A stretch of 64,000 nucleotides of DNA from Bacteroidales bacterium (GTDB taxonomy: Bacteria > Bacteroidota > Bacteroidia > Bacteroidales > UBA932). The notes below the pieces were generated by a model, which searched no databases, was not told the origin of the DNA, and saw only the letters and a list, made by a program, of their open reading frames with translations. Below, one piece after another: positions 50,582 through 60,517 of the stretch (the stretch's first letter is position 1; the number at the start of each line of letters is the position of its first letter). The stretch is from positions 1 through 64,000 of the forward strand of contig WRMN01000006.1 of the NCBI GenBank assembly GCA_009777095.1, read 5' to 3'. A program made the translations under genes and the position numbers.

Positions 50582-51794
50582 AGGAAAACACATATTACTC
50601 GGCATCACCGGAAGTATTGCCGCCTATAAAGCTGCAGTGCTTGTTCGTTTATTAAGCAAAGTCGGAGCCGAAGTAAAAGTGTTGATGACGCCCATGGCCA
50701 AACAGTTTATCACGCCTTTGACCATGGCTACGCTGTCAAAGCATTCTATTCTTGTAGATTTTTACAACCCCGAAAACGGCGACTGGAACAATCATGTGAG
50801 CCTTGGCGAATGGGCCGACTATTATCTCATAGCCCCCGCCACTGCTAACACTTTGGCTAAAATGGCTGTCGGCGCCGCCGATAATCTGTTGCTTACTTCC
50901 TACCTCTCGGCGCGTTGTTCGGTAATAGTAGCGCCCGCTATGGACGTAGCTATGTTTAAGCACCCTGCTACCCAAGCGAACTTGGAAATGCTCCGCAACA
51001 ATGGCGTGAGCATTATCCAACCGGGAAGCGGCGAATTGGCCAGCGGACTTGAAGGCGAAGGAAGAATGGAAGAGCCGGAAAACATAGTGGGCTTTATAGA
51101 AAAAATGGAAGAACTATCTTCCAAAAAAAAAACATTAGCGGGAATTAAGGTACTCATTACCGCCGGGCCTACTTATGAAGCCATTGACCCTGTGCGCTTC
51201 ATCTGTAATTATTCATCGGGGAAAATGGGATATGCCTTAGCCGAAGAAGCAGCACTCCGCGGAGCCGAAGTTACGCTGATTAGCGGCCCTACGCATCTTC
51301 CCTCTCCGAAAAACAGCCATATCAAACTTGTTCCTGTAACCTCGGCTGCCGAAATGCTGCAAGCTTCCGAAAGGGCTTTTGATAATGCGGATATAGCTAT
51401 TTGTTGTGCGGCAGTGGCCGACTTCACGCCTGTAGAAGCGGTCGGCGAAAAAATAAAACGTGAAAACAGCGAATTTCAATTATTATTAAAACCGACCTCA
51501 GACATTGCTGCCGCGCTGGGGAAGAAGAAAAAAACAGGCCAATACCTCATCGGATTTGCATTGGAAACAGAAGATGAAATAGCTAATGCCAAAAAGAAAA
51601 TACACAAAAAAAATCTTGACTTTATCGTATTGAATTCTTTAAACGATAAAGGAGCAGGATTTGGCGGCGACACCAATAAAATTACTTTGTTGTACAACGA
51701 CGGTCAACAGATGAATTTCGAGCTTAAATTGAAAAGCGAAGTGGCAGGCGATATTATAAATGCCATTGAATGTTTAATGATTAATAAAAAATGA
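50574..51794 (+). CDS. coaBC: bifunctional phosphopantothenoylcysteine decarboxylase / phosphopantothenate-cysteine ligase
   Basis: A 406-residue fusion. The CoaC flavoprotein half has ILLGITGSIAAYKAAVLVRL, APATANTLAKMA and the active-site PAMDVAMFKHPAT with LEGEGRMEEP. The CoaB half begins LAGIKVLITAGPTYEAIDPVR and has FICNYSSGKMGYALAEEA and AAVADFTP. It makes 4'-phosphopantetheine for coenzyme A. It overlaps rpoZ by 8 bases and the next gene by ATGA. Confidence 0.95.
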   Translation: MLKGKHILLGITGSIAAYKAAVLVRLLSKVGAEVKVLMTPMAKQFITPLTMATLSKHSILVDFYNPENGDWNNHVSLGEWADYYLIAPATANTLAKMAVGAADNLLLTSYLSARCSVIVAPAMDVAMFKHPATQANLEMLRNNGVSIIQPGSGELASGLEGEGRMEEPENIVGFIEKMEELSSKKKTLAGIKVLITAGPTYEAIDPVRFICNYSSGKMGYALAEEAALRGAEVTLISGPTHLPSPKNSHIKLVPVTSAAEMLQASERAFDNADIAICCAAVADFTPVEAVGEKIKRENSEFQLLLKPTSDIAAALGKKKKTGQYLIGFALETEDEIANAKKKIHKKNLDFIVLNSLNDKGAGFGGDTNKITLLYNDGQQMNFELKLKSEVAGDIINAIECLMINKK

Positions 51795-52714
51795 TTATGA
51801 GAAAAATCCTTTTTATAATCTTAGCCTTGTCGCTCCTTACTAAGGCGGGAGCACAGGAATTACGCTGTAGCATAAGCGTCAACTATTCTAAAATACAGGG
51901 CACTAATCAATCTGTCTTCACCACCTTACAAAAGGATTTGAATGATTTTGCGAACAACACTGCATGGACGAACAATGTTTTTGCCGTTGATGAACGTATA
52001 GAATGCAGTATGTTCATCAACATCACCGAGCAACTCAGCGCCAGCGAATTTCGCGCCACATTGCAGGTGCAATCAAGTCGGCCTGTGTACGGCAGCACCT
52101 TTATCACTCCCATATTCAACTATATGGACAGTGAGATAACTTTTACTTATATTGAATACGACCAAATACAATTCAATGAACAGGCATATACCAGTTCGCT
52201 TCCCTCGCTTATAGCATTCTATTGTTACATGATACTGGGACTTGATTACGACAGTTTTTCCTTATTGGGAGGCACAGACTGCCTGAAGAAAGCCGAACAT
52301 ATTGTATTAAATGCACAGAATGCTCCGGTTAAAGGCTGGAGGCCTTACGATGGCTCGCGCACTAACCGCTACTGGATGATTGAGAATATGCTGAACTACA
52401 AATACGGCCAGATGCGCAATGCTTATTACAAATACCACCGACTTGGCCTCGATTTGATGAGTACCAGTATAAGCGATGGCCGTGCAGGAGTGATGGAAGC
52501 ATTACTCGATATACAAAAAGTTCATCGCGACAGACCCGACACCTATCTGTTCTTCCTCAAACTATTCTTTGACGCCAAAGCCGATGAAATTGTCAATATA
52601 TTTTTGGAAGCGCCCGAAACGGAACGCTTAAGAGCTTATCAGATATTGCTGGAAGTTGACAAGATGAATCAAAGAAAGTACACAAAACTAAAGGAAACAA
52701 ACACGCCATTTTAG
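51791..52714 (+). CDS. DUF4835 family secreted protein
   Basis: A 307-residue protein with a signal peptide (ending KAGAQE, about residue 22). It matches the DUF4835 family of Bacteroidota: ELRCSISVNYSKIQGTNQ, FQTLQKDLNDF-type segment, RIECSMFINI, FATLQVQSSRPVYGS-like segment, LPSLIAFYCYMILGLDYDSF and GWRPYDGSRTNRYW. Its function is unknown. It is nearly always encoded between coaBC and recN in this phylum. It is predicted periplasmic or outer-membrane associated. Confidence 0.85.
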   Translation: MIMRKILFIILALSLLTKAGAQELRCSISVNYSKIQGTNQSVFTTLQKDLNDFANNTAWTNNVFAVDERIECSMFINITEQLSASEFRATLQVQSSRPVYGSTFITPIFNYMDSEITFTYIEYDQIQFNEQAYTSSLPSLIAFYCYMILGLDYDSFSLLGGTDCLKKAEHIVLNAQNAPVKGWRPYDGSRTNRYWMIENMLNYKYGQMRNAYYKYHRLGLDLMSTSISDGRAGVMEALLDIQKVHRDRPDTYLFFLKLFFDAKADEIVNIFLEAPETERLRAYQILLEVDKMNQRKYTKLKETNTPF

Positions 52715-52723
52715 TTAGCAGGT

Positions 52724-54403
52724 ATGTTACAAACCTTGTCCATAGAGAACTATGCTCTTATTGAGAAGTTAAACATCACTTTTCCCGACGGATTAAGCAT
52801 TATTACAGGGGAAACCGGCGCGGGAAAATCCATTCTATTAGGCGCATTATCGCTCATTCTCGGACAACGCGCCGACACTATGGCGCTCAAAGACAAGAAT
52901 AATAACTGCATAGTGGAAGCCTGTTTTGCCGTTGACGGTTATGGCTTAGAAGAATTTTTTCTAACCAACGATATTGACTACGACAACACTGCCACTATCC
53001 GCCGTATTATTAGCCCTACAGGGAAGTCAAGGGCTTTTATCAACGAAATTCCCGTTAACCTGAACCTCCTCAAAGAACTTGGCGACAGGCTTCTCGACAT
53101 TCACTCGCAACACCAAAACCTGCTTGTCGGCTCATTGAGTTTTCAAACAAGCGTAGTAGATGCACAGGCTAATCATGCCAACCTATTAACGACCTACAAA
53201 CAGGCTTTTACAGCCTATAAAGAATCAGCCGCGGCGCTTAGCGAATGGCAGGATAAGGCTCACCGAGCTAAGGCCGAATACGACTATCTTTTATTCCAAT
53301 ACAACGAACTAAATGCCATACAACTGAAGGCAGGAGAGCAACAAATCCTCGAAGAAGAGTTGAAGCAACTCACCCATGCCGAGGAAATAAAAGAAGCCTT
53401 GATAAAAGCAAATACCGCCTTATCAAGCGAAGATATTTCCATTGATAATTTATTGCGCGAAGCGCTTCACGGCTTACAAAAAATAAGTCCGCTACTGCCG
53501 CAGGCACAGGGATTGACTGAGCGGCTTAACTCTTCGCGCATCGAATTGCGCGACATCAATCAAGAGATTGACAACCTTAACAATAAAATTGACTTATCGC
53601 CCGACAGACTGTCAGTGGTAGAAAGTCGGCTCAACGCTATTTATTCCCTTCAACAAAAACACCACCTCAATTCGGTAGAAGCCTTAATCAACTTATACGA
53701 AGAACTTCGCGAAAAATTAAATGCGATTGAGAACTTTGACCAAACCTTAGACCATTTACAAAAGCAACACGATTTGCATTTTCAGGCCGCCAACAGTTTA
53801 GCGGAAAAAATATCGGAGCAGCGTAAGAAAACCGTTCCCGATATTGAAAAAAATATGGTGGACAGCTTGCAGCATTTGGGAATGCCGCATGTGGTATTCC
53901 GCATTGTGATTGACGATACCGAGCAGTTACAAGTCAACGGAAAGAATACGGTTACTTTTTTATTTTCCGCGAACAAGGAAATAGCGCCGCAAGAACTGTC
54001 GCGCATTGCTTCGGGAGGTGAAATTTCCCGTGTAATGCTTTGCCTGAAATCGCTTATGGCGCGCAACAGCGGACTTTCCACTATCATATTTGATGAAATA
54101 GATGCGGGCGTATCCGGCGACATTGCCGACAAGATGGGAAATATTGTGTACGATTTGTCAAAGACCATTCAGGTCATCAACATTACTCACCTGCCGCAAG
54201 TAGCCAGCAAAGGCAAGGCGCACTTTGTAGTATTTAAACACGAGAACGCTGCAGGCGTAACTACTACCGCTATCAAAGCGCTTAATCCCGACGAGCGCCT
54301 TATGGAAATTGCCAAGATGCTCAGCGGTCAAAGCATCACACAAGCCGCTATCGACAATGCTAAAGAACTGTTAAACTCCGATTTATTAACCAAAACTATA
54401 TAG
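52724..54403 (+). CDS. recN: DNA repair protein RecN
   Basis: A 559-residue SMC-like ATPase. It has Walker [22 protein letters not shown] (about 26-46), a long coiled-coil middle (about 150-400), the signature [19 protein letters not shown] (about 424-442) and Walker [14 protein letters not shown]. It acts in double-strand-break repair, holding DNA ends. It is followed by nagB after 2 bases. Confidence 0.95.
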   Translation: MLQTLSIENYALIEKLNITFPDGLSIITGETGAGKSILLGALSLILGQRADTMALKDKNNNCIVEACFAVDGYGLEEFFLTNDIDYDNTATIRRIISPTGKSRAFINEIPVNLNLLKELGDRLLDIHSQHQNLLVGSLSFQTSVVDAQANHANLLTTYKQAFTAYKESAAALSEWQDKAHRAKAEYDYLLFQYNELNAIQLKAGEQQILEEELKQLTHAEEIKEALIKANTALSSEDISIDNLLREALHGLQKISPLLPQAQGLTERLNSSRIELRDINQEIDNLNNKIDLSPDRLSVVESRLNAIYSLQQKHHLNSVEALINLYEELREKLNAIENFDQTLDHLQKQHDLHFQAANSLAEKISEQRKKTVPDIEKNMVDSLQHLGMPHVVFRIVIDDTEQLQVNGKNTVTFLFSANKEIAPQELSRIASGGEISRVMLCLKSLMARNSGLSTIIFDEIDAGVSGDIADKMGNIVYDLSKTIQVINITHLPQVASKGKAHFVVFKHENAAGVTTTAIKALNPDERLMEIAKMLSGQSITQAAIDNAKELLNSDLLTKTI

Positions 54404-54405
54404 CT

Positions 54406-55224
54406 ATGCGACTTATTATTCAAGAAAATTATGAAGAAATCTCCAAGTGGGCAGCGGGTTACATCGTACAAAAAATCAATAATTTTAAGCCTACGACAGA
54501 CAAACCTTTTGTTTTAGGGTTACCTACAGGCTCTTCGCCTCTTGGCACTTACCGCGAATTAATCCGTTTGCACAAAGAAGGTCGAGTTTCTTTTAAAAAT
54601 GTAATTACTTTCAATATGGACGAATACGTAGGATTACCGAAAACACACCCCGAAAGCTATCATTCGTTTATGTGGAATAACTTCTTTAGTTGTATTGACA
54701 TTCCGAAAAACAATGTGAATATACTCAATGGTAACGCTGTCGATTTAGAAAAGGAGTGCGCCAAATATGAAGAAAAAATCAAAAGCTACGGTAAAATTCA
54801 TTTGTTTGTAGGCGGTATTGGCCCCGATGGGCACATTGCTTTTAACGAACCTTGCTCCTCTCTCACTTCCCGTACCCGCGTAAAAACGTTGGCAACAGAT
54901 ACTATTATAGCCAATTCCCGCTTTTTCGACAACGATATTGCTAAAGTGCCGAAAAGAGCGTTGACCGTAGGTGTTGGCACGGTTATGGACGCCGAAGAAG
55001 TATTGATTATTGTTAATGGCCACAGCAAGGCTCGCGCTTTACGCCATGCGGTGGAAGAAGGCATAAGCCATTTATGGACTGTCAGCATGTTGCAGCTACA
55101 CCCCAAAGGTTTAATCGTATGCGACGAAGCTGCTACGGTTGAACTGAGGGTAGGTACTGTCAGCTATTTTAAAAACAAAGAGAAAGAAAATGATAATTTG
55201 AACGCGAAGAATTTGTTAAAATAA
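54406..55224 (+). CDS. nagB: glucosamine-6-phosphate deaminase
   Basis: A 272-residue NagB with the standard motifs [17 protein letters not shown] (about 38-54), NMDEYVGL (about 71-78) and [14 protein letters not shown] (about 135-148). It converts glucosamine-6-phosphate to fructose-6-phosphate and ammonia in amino-sugar use. No nagA or transporter is adjacent. It is embedded in the bamD-recN run by spacing of 2 bases on each side. Confidence 0.94.
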   Translation: MRLIIQENYEEISKWAAGYIVQKINNFKPTTDKPFVLGLPTGSSPLGTYRELIRLHKEGRVSFKNVITFNMDEYVGLPKTHPESYHSFMWNNFFSCIDIPKNNVNILNGNAVDLEKECAKYEEKIKSYGKIHLFVGGIGPDGHIAFNEPCSSLTSRTRVKTLATDTIIANSRFFDNDIAKVPKRALTVGVGTVMDAEEVLIIVNGHSKARALRHAVEEGISHLWTVSMLQLHPKGLIVCDEAATVELRVGTVSYFKNKEKENDNLNAKNLLK

Positions 55225-55226
55225 GT

Positions 55227-55973
55227 TTGTTCGAGAAATTATATAATCAACTGCGCCGTGTTTTTCATGAACATCGAGTCGGAATATATACTACTATTTC
55301 CATTCATTTAGTAGTAATTATTGTTTTTTTGTTATATAACATCAACAATCTTCGTTTCGCAGAGATGGCTTTCCTCATAGATTTTTCCAAGCAGGAAGAA
55401 AAGATTGCAAGGGAAGAAAAAGACCAGCGCCGTAAAGATTTTGAAAAGGAATTAGAGAAAACCTTAACCGACAACAGGCGTAACCATGAGCTGCGCAACG
55501 TAGCCGTTGATAAATCCGACAATGTATTGCGCGACGACCGCCACCAAAACCCTTCCTCCATTTATGAAGAACACAAGCAGGTACAGGCGCGTTTAGACGC
55601 TTCGCGACTTGCCGCACAGCAGCAGCAGGGTGGCGATGTAGCACCTGTGGCTGTTACGTCCGACAACAATGCAAAAAAGGCAGAAACTTACAAAGGTCCA
55701 TCAGTACTCAGCTATGATTTGGGAGGACGCAAAGCCATGCGCTTACCTGTGCCGGTATATCAATGTCAAGGCGGAGGCGATGTAACCGTGATGATTGAAG
55801 TTGATCGACGGGGGTATGTAGTGAGCATGATTATCAGCGCCACTTCCTCAGTTGACAATACCTGCCTGCAAGAAGCAGCGAAACGAGCAGCGCAAACTTC
55901 CCGCTTTGCCGCCGATGCCAGTGCCCCCGAACGTCAGAAAGGGCACATTGTTTACAGGTTCATTGCGCAATGA
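55227..55973 (+). CDS. TonB-like energy transducer
   Basis: A 248-residue protein. A short cytoplasmic basic part is followed by one membrane segment (GIYTTISIHLVVIIVFLLYNI, about 19-39), a charged Lys/Glu/Arg coiled linker (about 50-135) and a C-terminal TonB-like domain (PVPVYQCQGGGDVTVMIEVDRRGYVVSMII, then AAQTSRFAADASAP). It probably couples the inner-membrane proton gradient to outer-membrane transport. The start is TTG at 55227, since the next ATG lies after the membrane segment. It is the last gene of the run. Confidence 0.75.
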   Translation: MFEKLYNQLRRVFHEHRVGIYTTISIHLVVIIVFLLYNINNLRFAEMAFLIDFSKQEEKIAREEKDQRRKDFEKELEKTLTDNRRNHELRNVAVDKSDNVLRDDRHQNPSSIYEEHKQVQARLDASRLAAQQQQGGDVAPVAVTSDNNAKKAETYKGPSVLSYDLGGRKAMRLPVPVYQCQGGGDVTVMIEVDRRGYVVSMIISATSSVDNTCLQEAAKRAAQTSRFAADASAPERQKGHIVYRFIAQ

Positions 55974-56031
55974 ATTGAACAGCAATAATGGGAGCAAGAA
56001 GATAGGGGCGGTTATTCAGCTAATAGAAAAT

Positions 56032-56697
56032 CTATTGTGTAATTAATCTGTTTAATTTCATCAGATTAAGTATTTTTCCGTTTTTCCCTTTCAGGCTGAT
56101 GATTTCATCGTTTATCATTTCTGAAAGACTTCTCGATAAAGAGGGACGGGTAACGCCAAAATATTCTGCCAGCGCGGTCTGGCTCATGGCTAAAGTAAAA
56201 ACCATATTTTTACTTCTGTCTAATATATATTGTGCTAATTTCCCTTTAATGGTTTTTGTAGAAAGAAATTTTAACCGTTCAGACAGGAAATGCGCCCGAT
56301 TAGAGGCGAAGGCCATATATTCCTTTAAAAATGTTTCATTGGTGGCGAGTTGTTTTATAATTGAATCCTTGGGAATAAGAATAATTTCGCAATTTTCTAA
56401 TGCGACCACGTCCACAGGAAATTGATTGTTTTCGGCAAATAAAAAGGCAGGCGCCAAGGGACGGGGTGCATGAATGGTTTCGATATTCAAAACAGCTCCC
56501 GATTCCGATAACATTTCGGCTTTTACGCTTCCCTTCAATAAGATGTGTAAGGCAAGAACAGGGTCTCCATGCCTGACAATCCATTCTCCTTTTTTGAAAG
56601 ATTTGGTCTTAAATTTCAACTCATTAAAAAAATCTTCCTGTTCATTAACAGGTATATTCTTACATAGCGGACATAAAATTAAATCGTCAATTTCCAT
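56032..56697 (-). CDS. Crp/Fnr-family regulator, candidate HcpR
   Basis: About 221 residues starting at MEIDDLILCPLCKN. The ATG at 56745 lies upstream of the promoter box and is excluded. It has a cyclic-nucleotide-type beta-barrel (GEWIVRHGDPVLALHILLKGSVK, about 36-58), a dimer helix and a C-terminal winged helix-turn-helix (TALAEYFGVTRPSLSRSLSEM). The N-terminal CPLC pair is too few cysteines for an Fnr iron-sulfur cluster. It is divergent from hcp, with a GTAAC-N4-GTTAC site between them, which fits the HcpR group that controls hcp under nitrosative stress. Confidence 0.82.
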   Translation of the reverse strand: MEIDDLILCPLCKNIPVNEQEDFFNELKFKTKSFKKGEWIVRHGDPVLALHILLKGSVKAEMLSESGAVLNIETIHAPRPLAPAFLFAENNQFPVDVVALENCEIILIPKDSIIKQLATNETFLKEYMAFASNRAHFLSERLKFLSTKTIKGKLAQYILDRSKNMVFTLAMSQTALAEYFGVTRPSLSRSLSEMINDEIISLKGKNGKILNLMKLNRLITQ

Positions 56698-56713
56698 ATT
56701 ATTTGATTTTTTG

Positions 56714-56721
56714 CAAAGATA
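56714..56721 (-). promoter_or_regulatory. -7 box (TATCTTTG) for the Crp/Fnr gene
   Basis: Exact match 16 bases upstream of the ATG at 56697. Confidence 0.7.
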
Positions 56722-56738
56722 AGATTTTTCTTGCCACT

Positions 56739-56752
56739 GTAACAAATGTTAC
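56739..56752. promoter_or_regulatory. Crp/Fnr-type operator (GTAACAAATGTTAC)
   Basis: A perfect palindrome GTAAC-N4-GTTAC. Its centre (56745.5) is about 41.5 bases upstream of the transcription start predicted from the hcp -7 box, the standard class II activator position, and about 36 bases upstream of the regulator's own predicted start. Confidence 0.8.
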
Positions 56753-56774
56753 GTTTTTTCCTGTTTTCGACCTG

Positions 56775-56782
56775 TATCTTTG
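56775..56782 (+). promoter_or_regulatory. -7 box (TATCTTTG) for hcp
   Basis: Exact match 39 bases before the hcp ATG. Confidence 0.7.
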
Positions 56783-56821
56783 TGAAAATTTTAGAAAAAT
56801 TAACCTGTAAAAAATAAAAAA

Positions 56822-58468
56822 ATGTATTGCTATCAATGTCAAGAAACAGCCGCAGGTAAGGGCTGTACAGTAAAAGGGGTTTGTGGAAAAACCGAAGAAG
56901 TGGCAAATCTACAGGATTTGCTGATGTACCTGATGAAAGGCGTGTCGCATTTGAGTGTTCGCCTGCGTAAAAAAGGCGAAGAAATGCCCGAAGTAAACAA
57001 ATTTATTACGGACGGACTTTTTATGACCATCACCAACGCCAATTTCGACAAACAACGATTTGTCAAGAAGATTGAAGAAGCGTTTCGCGTCTGTGAAAAA
57101 CTAAAAAACAGACTTGCTGAGTTAGGCGTAACGGACGCTCTATGCAATTTCAAAGGTCTGGATTGGAAAGACAGAACACCCGAAGAAATGGAGGAGAAAG
57201 CGAAATCAGTCGGCATTTTATCTACGCAAAACGAGGATATACGCTCTCTGCGCGAGTTGCTGACTTACGGTATTAAAGGTTTGGCTGCTTACGCCGAACA
57301 CGCTGCTAATTTAGGCTTTGAAGAGACTGAAATCTACGCTTTTATGCAGGAAGGATTAGTTGCTACGACCAACGACCATCTCTCTGCCGACGAACTCACA
57401 GGTTTGGTGTTAAAATGCGGAAGTATGGGCGTCAAGGTCATGGCTTTGCTGGATAAGGCGAATACATCGACCTTTGGCAATCCCGAAATAACGAAAGTAA
57501 ATATCGGCGTTCGGAACAATCCTGCCATTTTAATTTCGGGACACGACCTGCGCGATTTGCAGGATTTATTGGAACAAACCGAAGGTACAGGCGTTGACGT
57601 GTACACGCACAGCGAAATGCTTCCCGCCCATTATTATCCTGCGTTTAAAAAGTTCAGCCATTTTGCAGGAAACTACGGCAATGCGTGGTGGAAACAAACG
57701 GAAGAGTTTGAAACGTTCAACGGTCCAATTCTTTTTACGACCAACTGCCTCGTTCCTCCGCGTTCCAATGCAACTTATTCCGACAGGGTTTATACCACAG
57801 GTTCTGCAGGATTTGCAGGCTTTCCGCATATAGCGAATCGAGTAAACGGAAATCCCAAAGATTTTTCCCAAATTATTGAACACGCAAAAAAATGCAAAGC
57901 CCCCACCGAAATTGAAAAAGGCGAAATAATCGGAGGCTTTGCTCATGCACAAGTTTTTGCTTTGGCTGATAAGGTGGTCGATGCCGTAAAATCTGGCGCA
58001 ATCCGTAAGTTTTTCGTCATGGCAGGCTGTGACGGACGTATGAAAAACAGGGAATACTACACGCAATTTGCAGAAAAACTGCCCAATGACACGGTTATTC
58101 TCACGGCAGGTTGTGCTAAATATCGCTACAACAAACTGCCTTTGGGCGATATAGGCGGTATTCCAAGAGTTTTGGACGCAGGACAATGCAACGACAGCTA
58201 TTCATTAGTCGTGATTGCCTTGAAATTGAAAGAAATTTTCCAACTCAATGATGTAAATGATTTACCGATAGCCTATAACATCGGCTGGTACGAACAAAAA
58301 GCGGTGATAGTCCTCTTGGCTCTTTTATCATTGGGCGTGAAGAACATTCATCTGGGAACAACACTGCCTGCATTTTTGTCACCCAACGTAGCGAAAATAT
58401 TGGTAGAAACCTTTGGAATTGCAGGTATCGGCACGGTTGACGAAGATTTGAAACTGTTTTTGGGATAA
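56822..58468 (+). CDS. hcp: hydroxylamine reductase (hybrid-cluster protein)
   Basis: A 548-residue Hcp. The N-terminal cysteines 3, 6, 15 and 21 (CxxC-x8-C-x5-[14 protein letters not shown], then VCGK) are the [4Fe-4S] arrangement of strict anaerobes, not the [2Fe-2S] spacing of E. coli. Hybrid-cluster ligands are visible in [18 protein letters not shown] and IGWYEQKAV. The enzyme reduces NO or hydroxylamine and protects against nitrosative stress. No reductase partner (hcr) is adjacent. It is controlled by the divergent Crp/Fnr regulator through the site at 56739. Confidence 0.95.
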   Translation: MYCYQCQETAAGKGCTVKGVCGKTEEVANLQDLLMYLMKGVSHLSVRLRKKGEEMPEVNKFITDGLFMTITNANFDKQRFVKKIEEAFRVCEKLKNRLAELGVTDALCNFKGLDWKDRTPEEMEEKAKSVGILSTQNEDIRSLRELLTYGIKGLAAYAEHAANLGFEETEIYAFMQEGLVATTNDHLSADELTGLVLKCGSMGVKVMALLDKANTSTFGNPEITKVNIGVRNNPAILISGHDLRDLQDLLEQTEGTGVDVYTHSEMLPAHYYPAFKKFSHFAGNYGNAWWKQTEEFETFNGPILFTTNCLVPPRSNATYSDRVYTTGSAGFAGFPHIANRVNGNPKDFSQIIEHAKKCKAPTEIEKGEIIGGFAHAQVFALADKVVDAVKSGAIRKFFVMAGCDGRMKNREYYTQFAEKLPNDTVILTAGCAKYRYNKLPLGDIGGIPRVLDAGQCNDSYSLVVIALKLKEIFQLNDVNDLPIAYNIGWYEQKAVIVLLALLSLGVKNIHLGTTLPAFLSPNVAKILVETFGIAGIGTVDEDLKLFLG

Positions 58469-58504
58469 CTGCTTTTCGTGGTGGCGGCTGGCGTTTCTTC
58501 TTTT

Positions 58505-60097
58505 CTATTCAAACAATTGAATCCAACGTTTTTTGCCTTCATATTTCTCTTTAAATACAGTGATAATTTTTTCTTTAGTTAATTCTCCTTCTGTACCAAG
58601 CCACCGGTTAAAGTCAAAGTCATAAAGTATTGCGCGACGTTTCATTTCTTCTATAAATTGGTCACTCCAAATATCATATAGTATATAATCGGATTCTTCG
58701 TCTCTTAATGGCTGAAGAAATATGTAACCGTCAAAGTTGTCTGCAAAGGTTCCTACTCTACTGTCAAAACTCATTTGGTAATCTGCATCAAAAGGTTCTG
58801 CACCGAAAGGACTATCGACTAAATGAAAGGCTATCGGTTTGTTGCCTATTTTTTCAAATACTGTATCGAAAAATCCTTGACGCATAAATCCTAAAGCACC
58901 TGAATTTGTTCCCATTGGTACATGTTGTAAAACTACAAATACGTTTTCAGAAGAAAGGCGTTGAACTAATTGTGCACCTGCTGTTAATGCAGGGTCTTGA
59001 CCGCGTGCAGCCGATGAACCACCTGGAACATGAGATTTATAAGCGTGCCCATACCCGACAATAAACAAACTATTTCGTGTATCTGTTTTTGTTTTGATTG
59101 TTTGCTCAATTACATTTGCCATATTTGTATTTCGGTCAATATCATTTTCCTCATGTTTCTCAAAATCTTCAGAAGTATGCAAAAATTTCCAAGGGGCTTG
59201 TTTATCAGTAGCCACTACTTTAATTTGTTTATCAACAGTTAAGGTTTGATTTAACTTCCAAATATTTATCAAAAACTCATATTCTCCTCTATCCCACCAG
59301 CCATAAATTTGTTCGGAACGCATAATTTCCAAAAGTATCTCTGTATCCAATTCTTTTGATGCGTAAAACTTGTCAAACTCGGTTTGCTGATACGACGGCA
59401 ATTCCACGAAAACTATTCCTACTTTTTCGGGAAAACGCGGGTCGTACAACACACTTGTTAAGCAATCCCAAGAAATTTTTCGACGATGAAGTTCTCCGTA
59501 AATAACAAGTGGGTAATTAGCCAATGCCTCCAACAAAAAGTCTTTGGGTTCGACACCATGTTGATTAACATAGTTTACAAACATTAATGTGTCGGTTGAA
59601 ACTGATTTTACTTCAATTGACCGACAAAGCCTGTTTAAAATATTAGGTGCTTTGGCATAAAAAACTTCTCTCGAATTTTCCAATCCACGTCCCAAGTCTT
59701 CGCCTATATTTAACCACTTACCGTCTTCAAAACCCAATACTCGGATAGAGTAATAGGCTGAATCAATTTCTGTTATCATGCCAGCAATTGAGTCCTTGTA
59801 AACAATTACTTCTTTGATTGTTCCATTTAACATCATCGTTTTAGAGGCTTCATTCACAGTCTTGTCAGGGGCATTACTTTTCGGCAAATACTCCCTAAGC
59901 ATGAATGCACTTGCTTCACGCCATAAATTCTCTTTTCCGTTAACAATTAAATACGAGCAAGTAATTCCTGCATTCAACGGTGTAGTTAAATCAAATGTGT
60001 CTGGAAAATCTTTTAATTGTTTGTCAATCGTGATTGATTGAGCCTTTACGGTTGTCGCTAAACAACAGATTGCTAAAATACTAATAAGCTTTTTCAT
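58505..60097 (-). CDS. secreted protein with possible EreA/ChaN-like fold, unknown function
   Basis: A 530-residue protein with a signal peptide (MKKLISILAICCLATTVKAQ). The N-terminal 180 residues are beta-rich and unassigned. From about residue 195 a pattern appears: YPLVIYGELHRRKISWDCL (GExH), VGIVFVELPSYQQTEF, WWDRGEYEFLINIW, and SLFIVGYGHAYKSHVPG. It recalls the erythromycin-esterase/ChaN/TIKI superfamily, where Glu and His in GExH and a later GxGH form the active site. The family link is a guess from motifs. It is convergent with hcp and not obviously part of an operon. Confidence 0.5.
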   Translation of the reverse strand: MKKLISILAICCLATTVKAQSITIDKQLKDFPDTFDLTTPLNAGITCSYLIVNGKENLWREASAFMLREYLPKSNAPDKTVNEASKTMMLNGTIKEVIVYKDSIAGMITEIDSAYYSIRVLGFEDGKWLNIGEDLGRGLENSREVFYAKAPNILNRLCRSIEVKSVSTDTLMFVNYVNQHGVEPKDFLLEALANYPLVIYGELHRRKISWDCLTSVLYDPRFPEKVGIVFVELPSYQQTEFDKFYASKELDTEILLEIMRSEQIYGWWDRGEYEFLINIWKLNQTLTVDKQIKVVATDKQAPWKFLHTSEDFEKHEENDIDRNTNMANVIEQTIKTKTDTRNSLFIVGYGHAYKSHVPGGSSAARGQDPALTAGAQLVQRLSSENVFVVLQHVPMGTNSGALGFMRQGFFDTVFEKIGNKPIAFHLVDSPFGAEPFDADYQMSFDSRVGTFADNFDGYIFLQPLRDEESDYILYDIWSDQFIEEMKRRAILYDFDFNRWLGTEGELTKEKIITVFKEKYEGKKRWIQLFE

Positions 60098-60115
60098 CTC
60101 TATACTTTTTTATTC

Positions 60116-60390
60116 TTAGAAACTGTTTTGAATTTTAAAAATATCATGTAAATATTTGTTTATCAACAGGTTAATTGAATAATATTTTGTATCTTTGTGA
60201 TTATAAATCATTTAAACACAGAGGAAATGTGCAAAACTAATTATTCAACCAACCTAACCAAAAAACAATGGCAAGTTATAAAGAAAATTGCAGATAGCAA
60301 AAAATGAAAGCGAAAACATTCCTTACGAGAGATCATGAATGCTATCTTTACTTGTTAAAGGCAGAATGAAAAATTCAAAACAGTTTCTTA
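60116..60390. mobile_element. deletion derivative of an IS5-type insertion sequence
   Basis: Terminal inverted repeats AGAAACTGTTTTGAATTTT (60118-60136) and its reverse complement at 60370-60388 enclose about 270 bases. The element is flanked by TTA on both sides (60116-60118 and 60388-60390), a 3-bp TNA duplication as made by the IS1031/IS427 subgroups of IS5. Inside is a broken transposase start. The element could still be moved in trans if a full copy exists. Confidence 0.75.
60228..60370 (+). pseudogene. IS5-family transposase remnant (N-terminus, stop and frameshift)
   Basis: ATG at 60228 reads MCKTNYSTNLTKKQWQVIKK and then reaches a TGA. Past it, in frame, KRKHSLREIMNAIF is recognisable, followed by a one-base deletion where YLLKG is expected. 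These are the conserved opening blocks of DUF4096-type IS5 transposases. The DDE region is missing. Confidence 0.75.
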
Positions 60391-60496
60391 TAATTTTCAA
60401 ACAATTACCCACTACGCTGTCCGCCGCTTGCCAATAATTTAGAAATAAGGCTAAAGCTGGCGAAGGCATTGCTTAGGGCTATTCGTAAATTTTTCC

Positions 60497-60504
60497 TATC
60501 TTTG
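60497..60504 (+). promoter_or_regulatory. -7 box (TATCTTTG) for the glycosyltransferase gene
   Basis: Exact match ending 13 bases before the ATG at 60518. Confidence 0.65.
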
Positions 60505-60517
60505 CCGAAAAATAAAT

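Noticed and set aside
57566-58186. 206-codon minus-strand open frame within hcp
   Set aside because: It is a shadow of hcp, whose plus-strand frame is fully supported by motifs. The translation has low-complexity Cys/Phe-rich character and no promoter.
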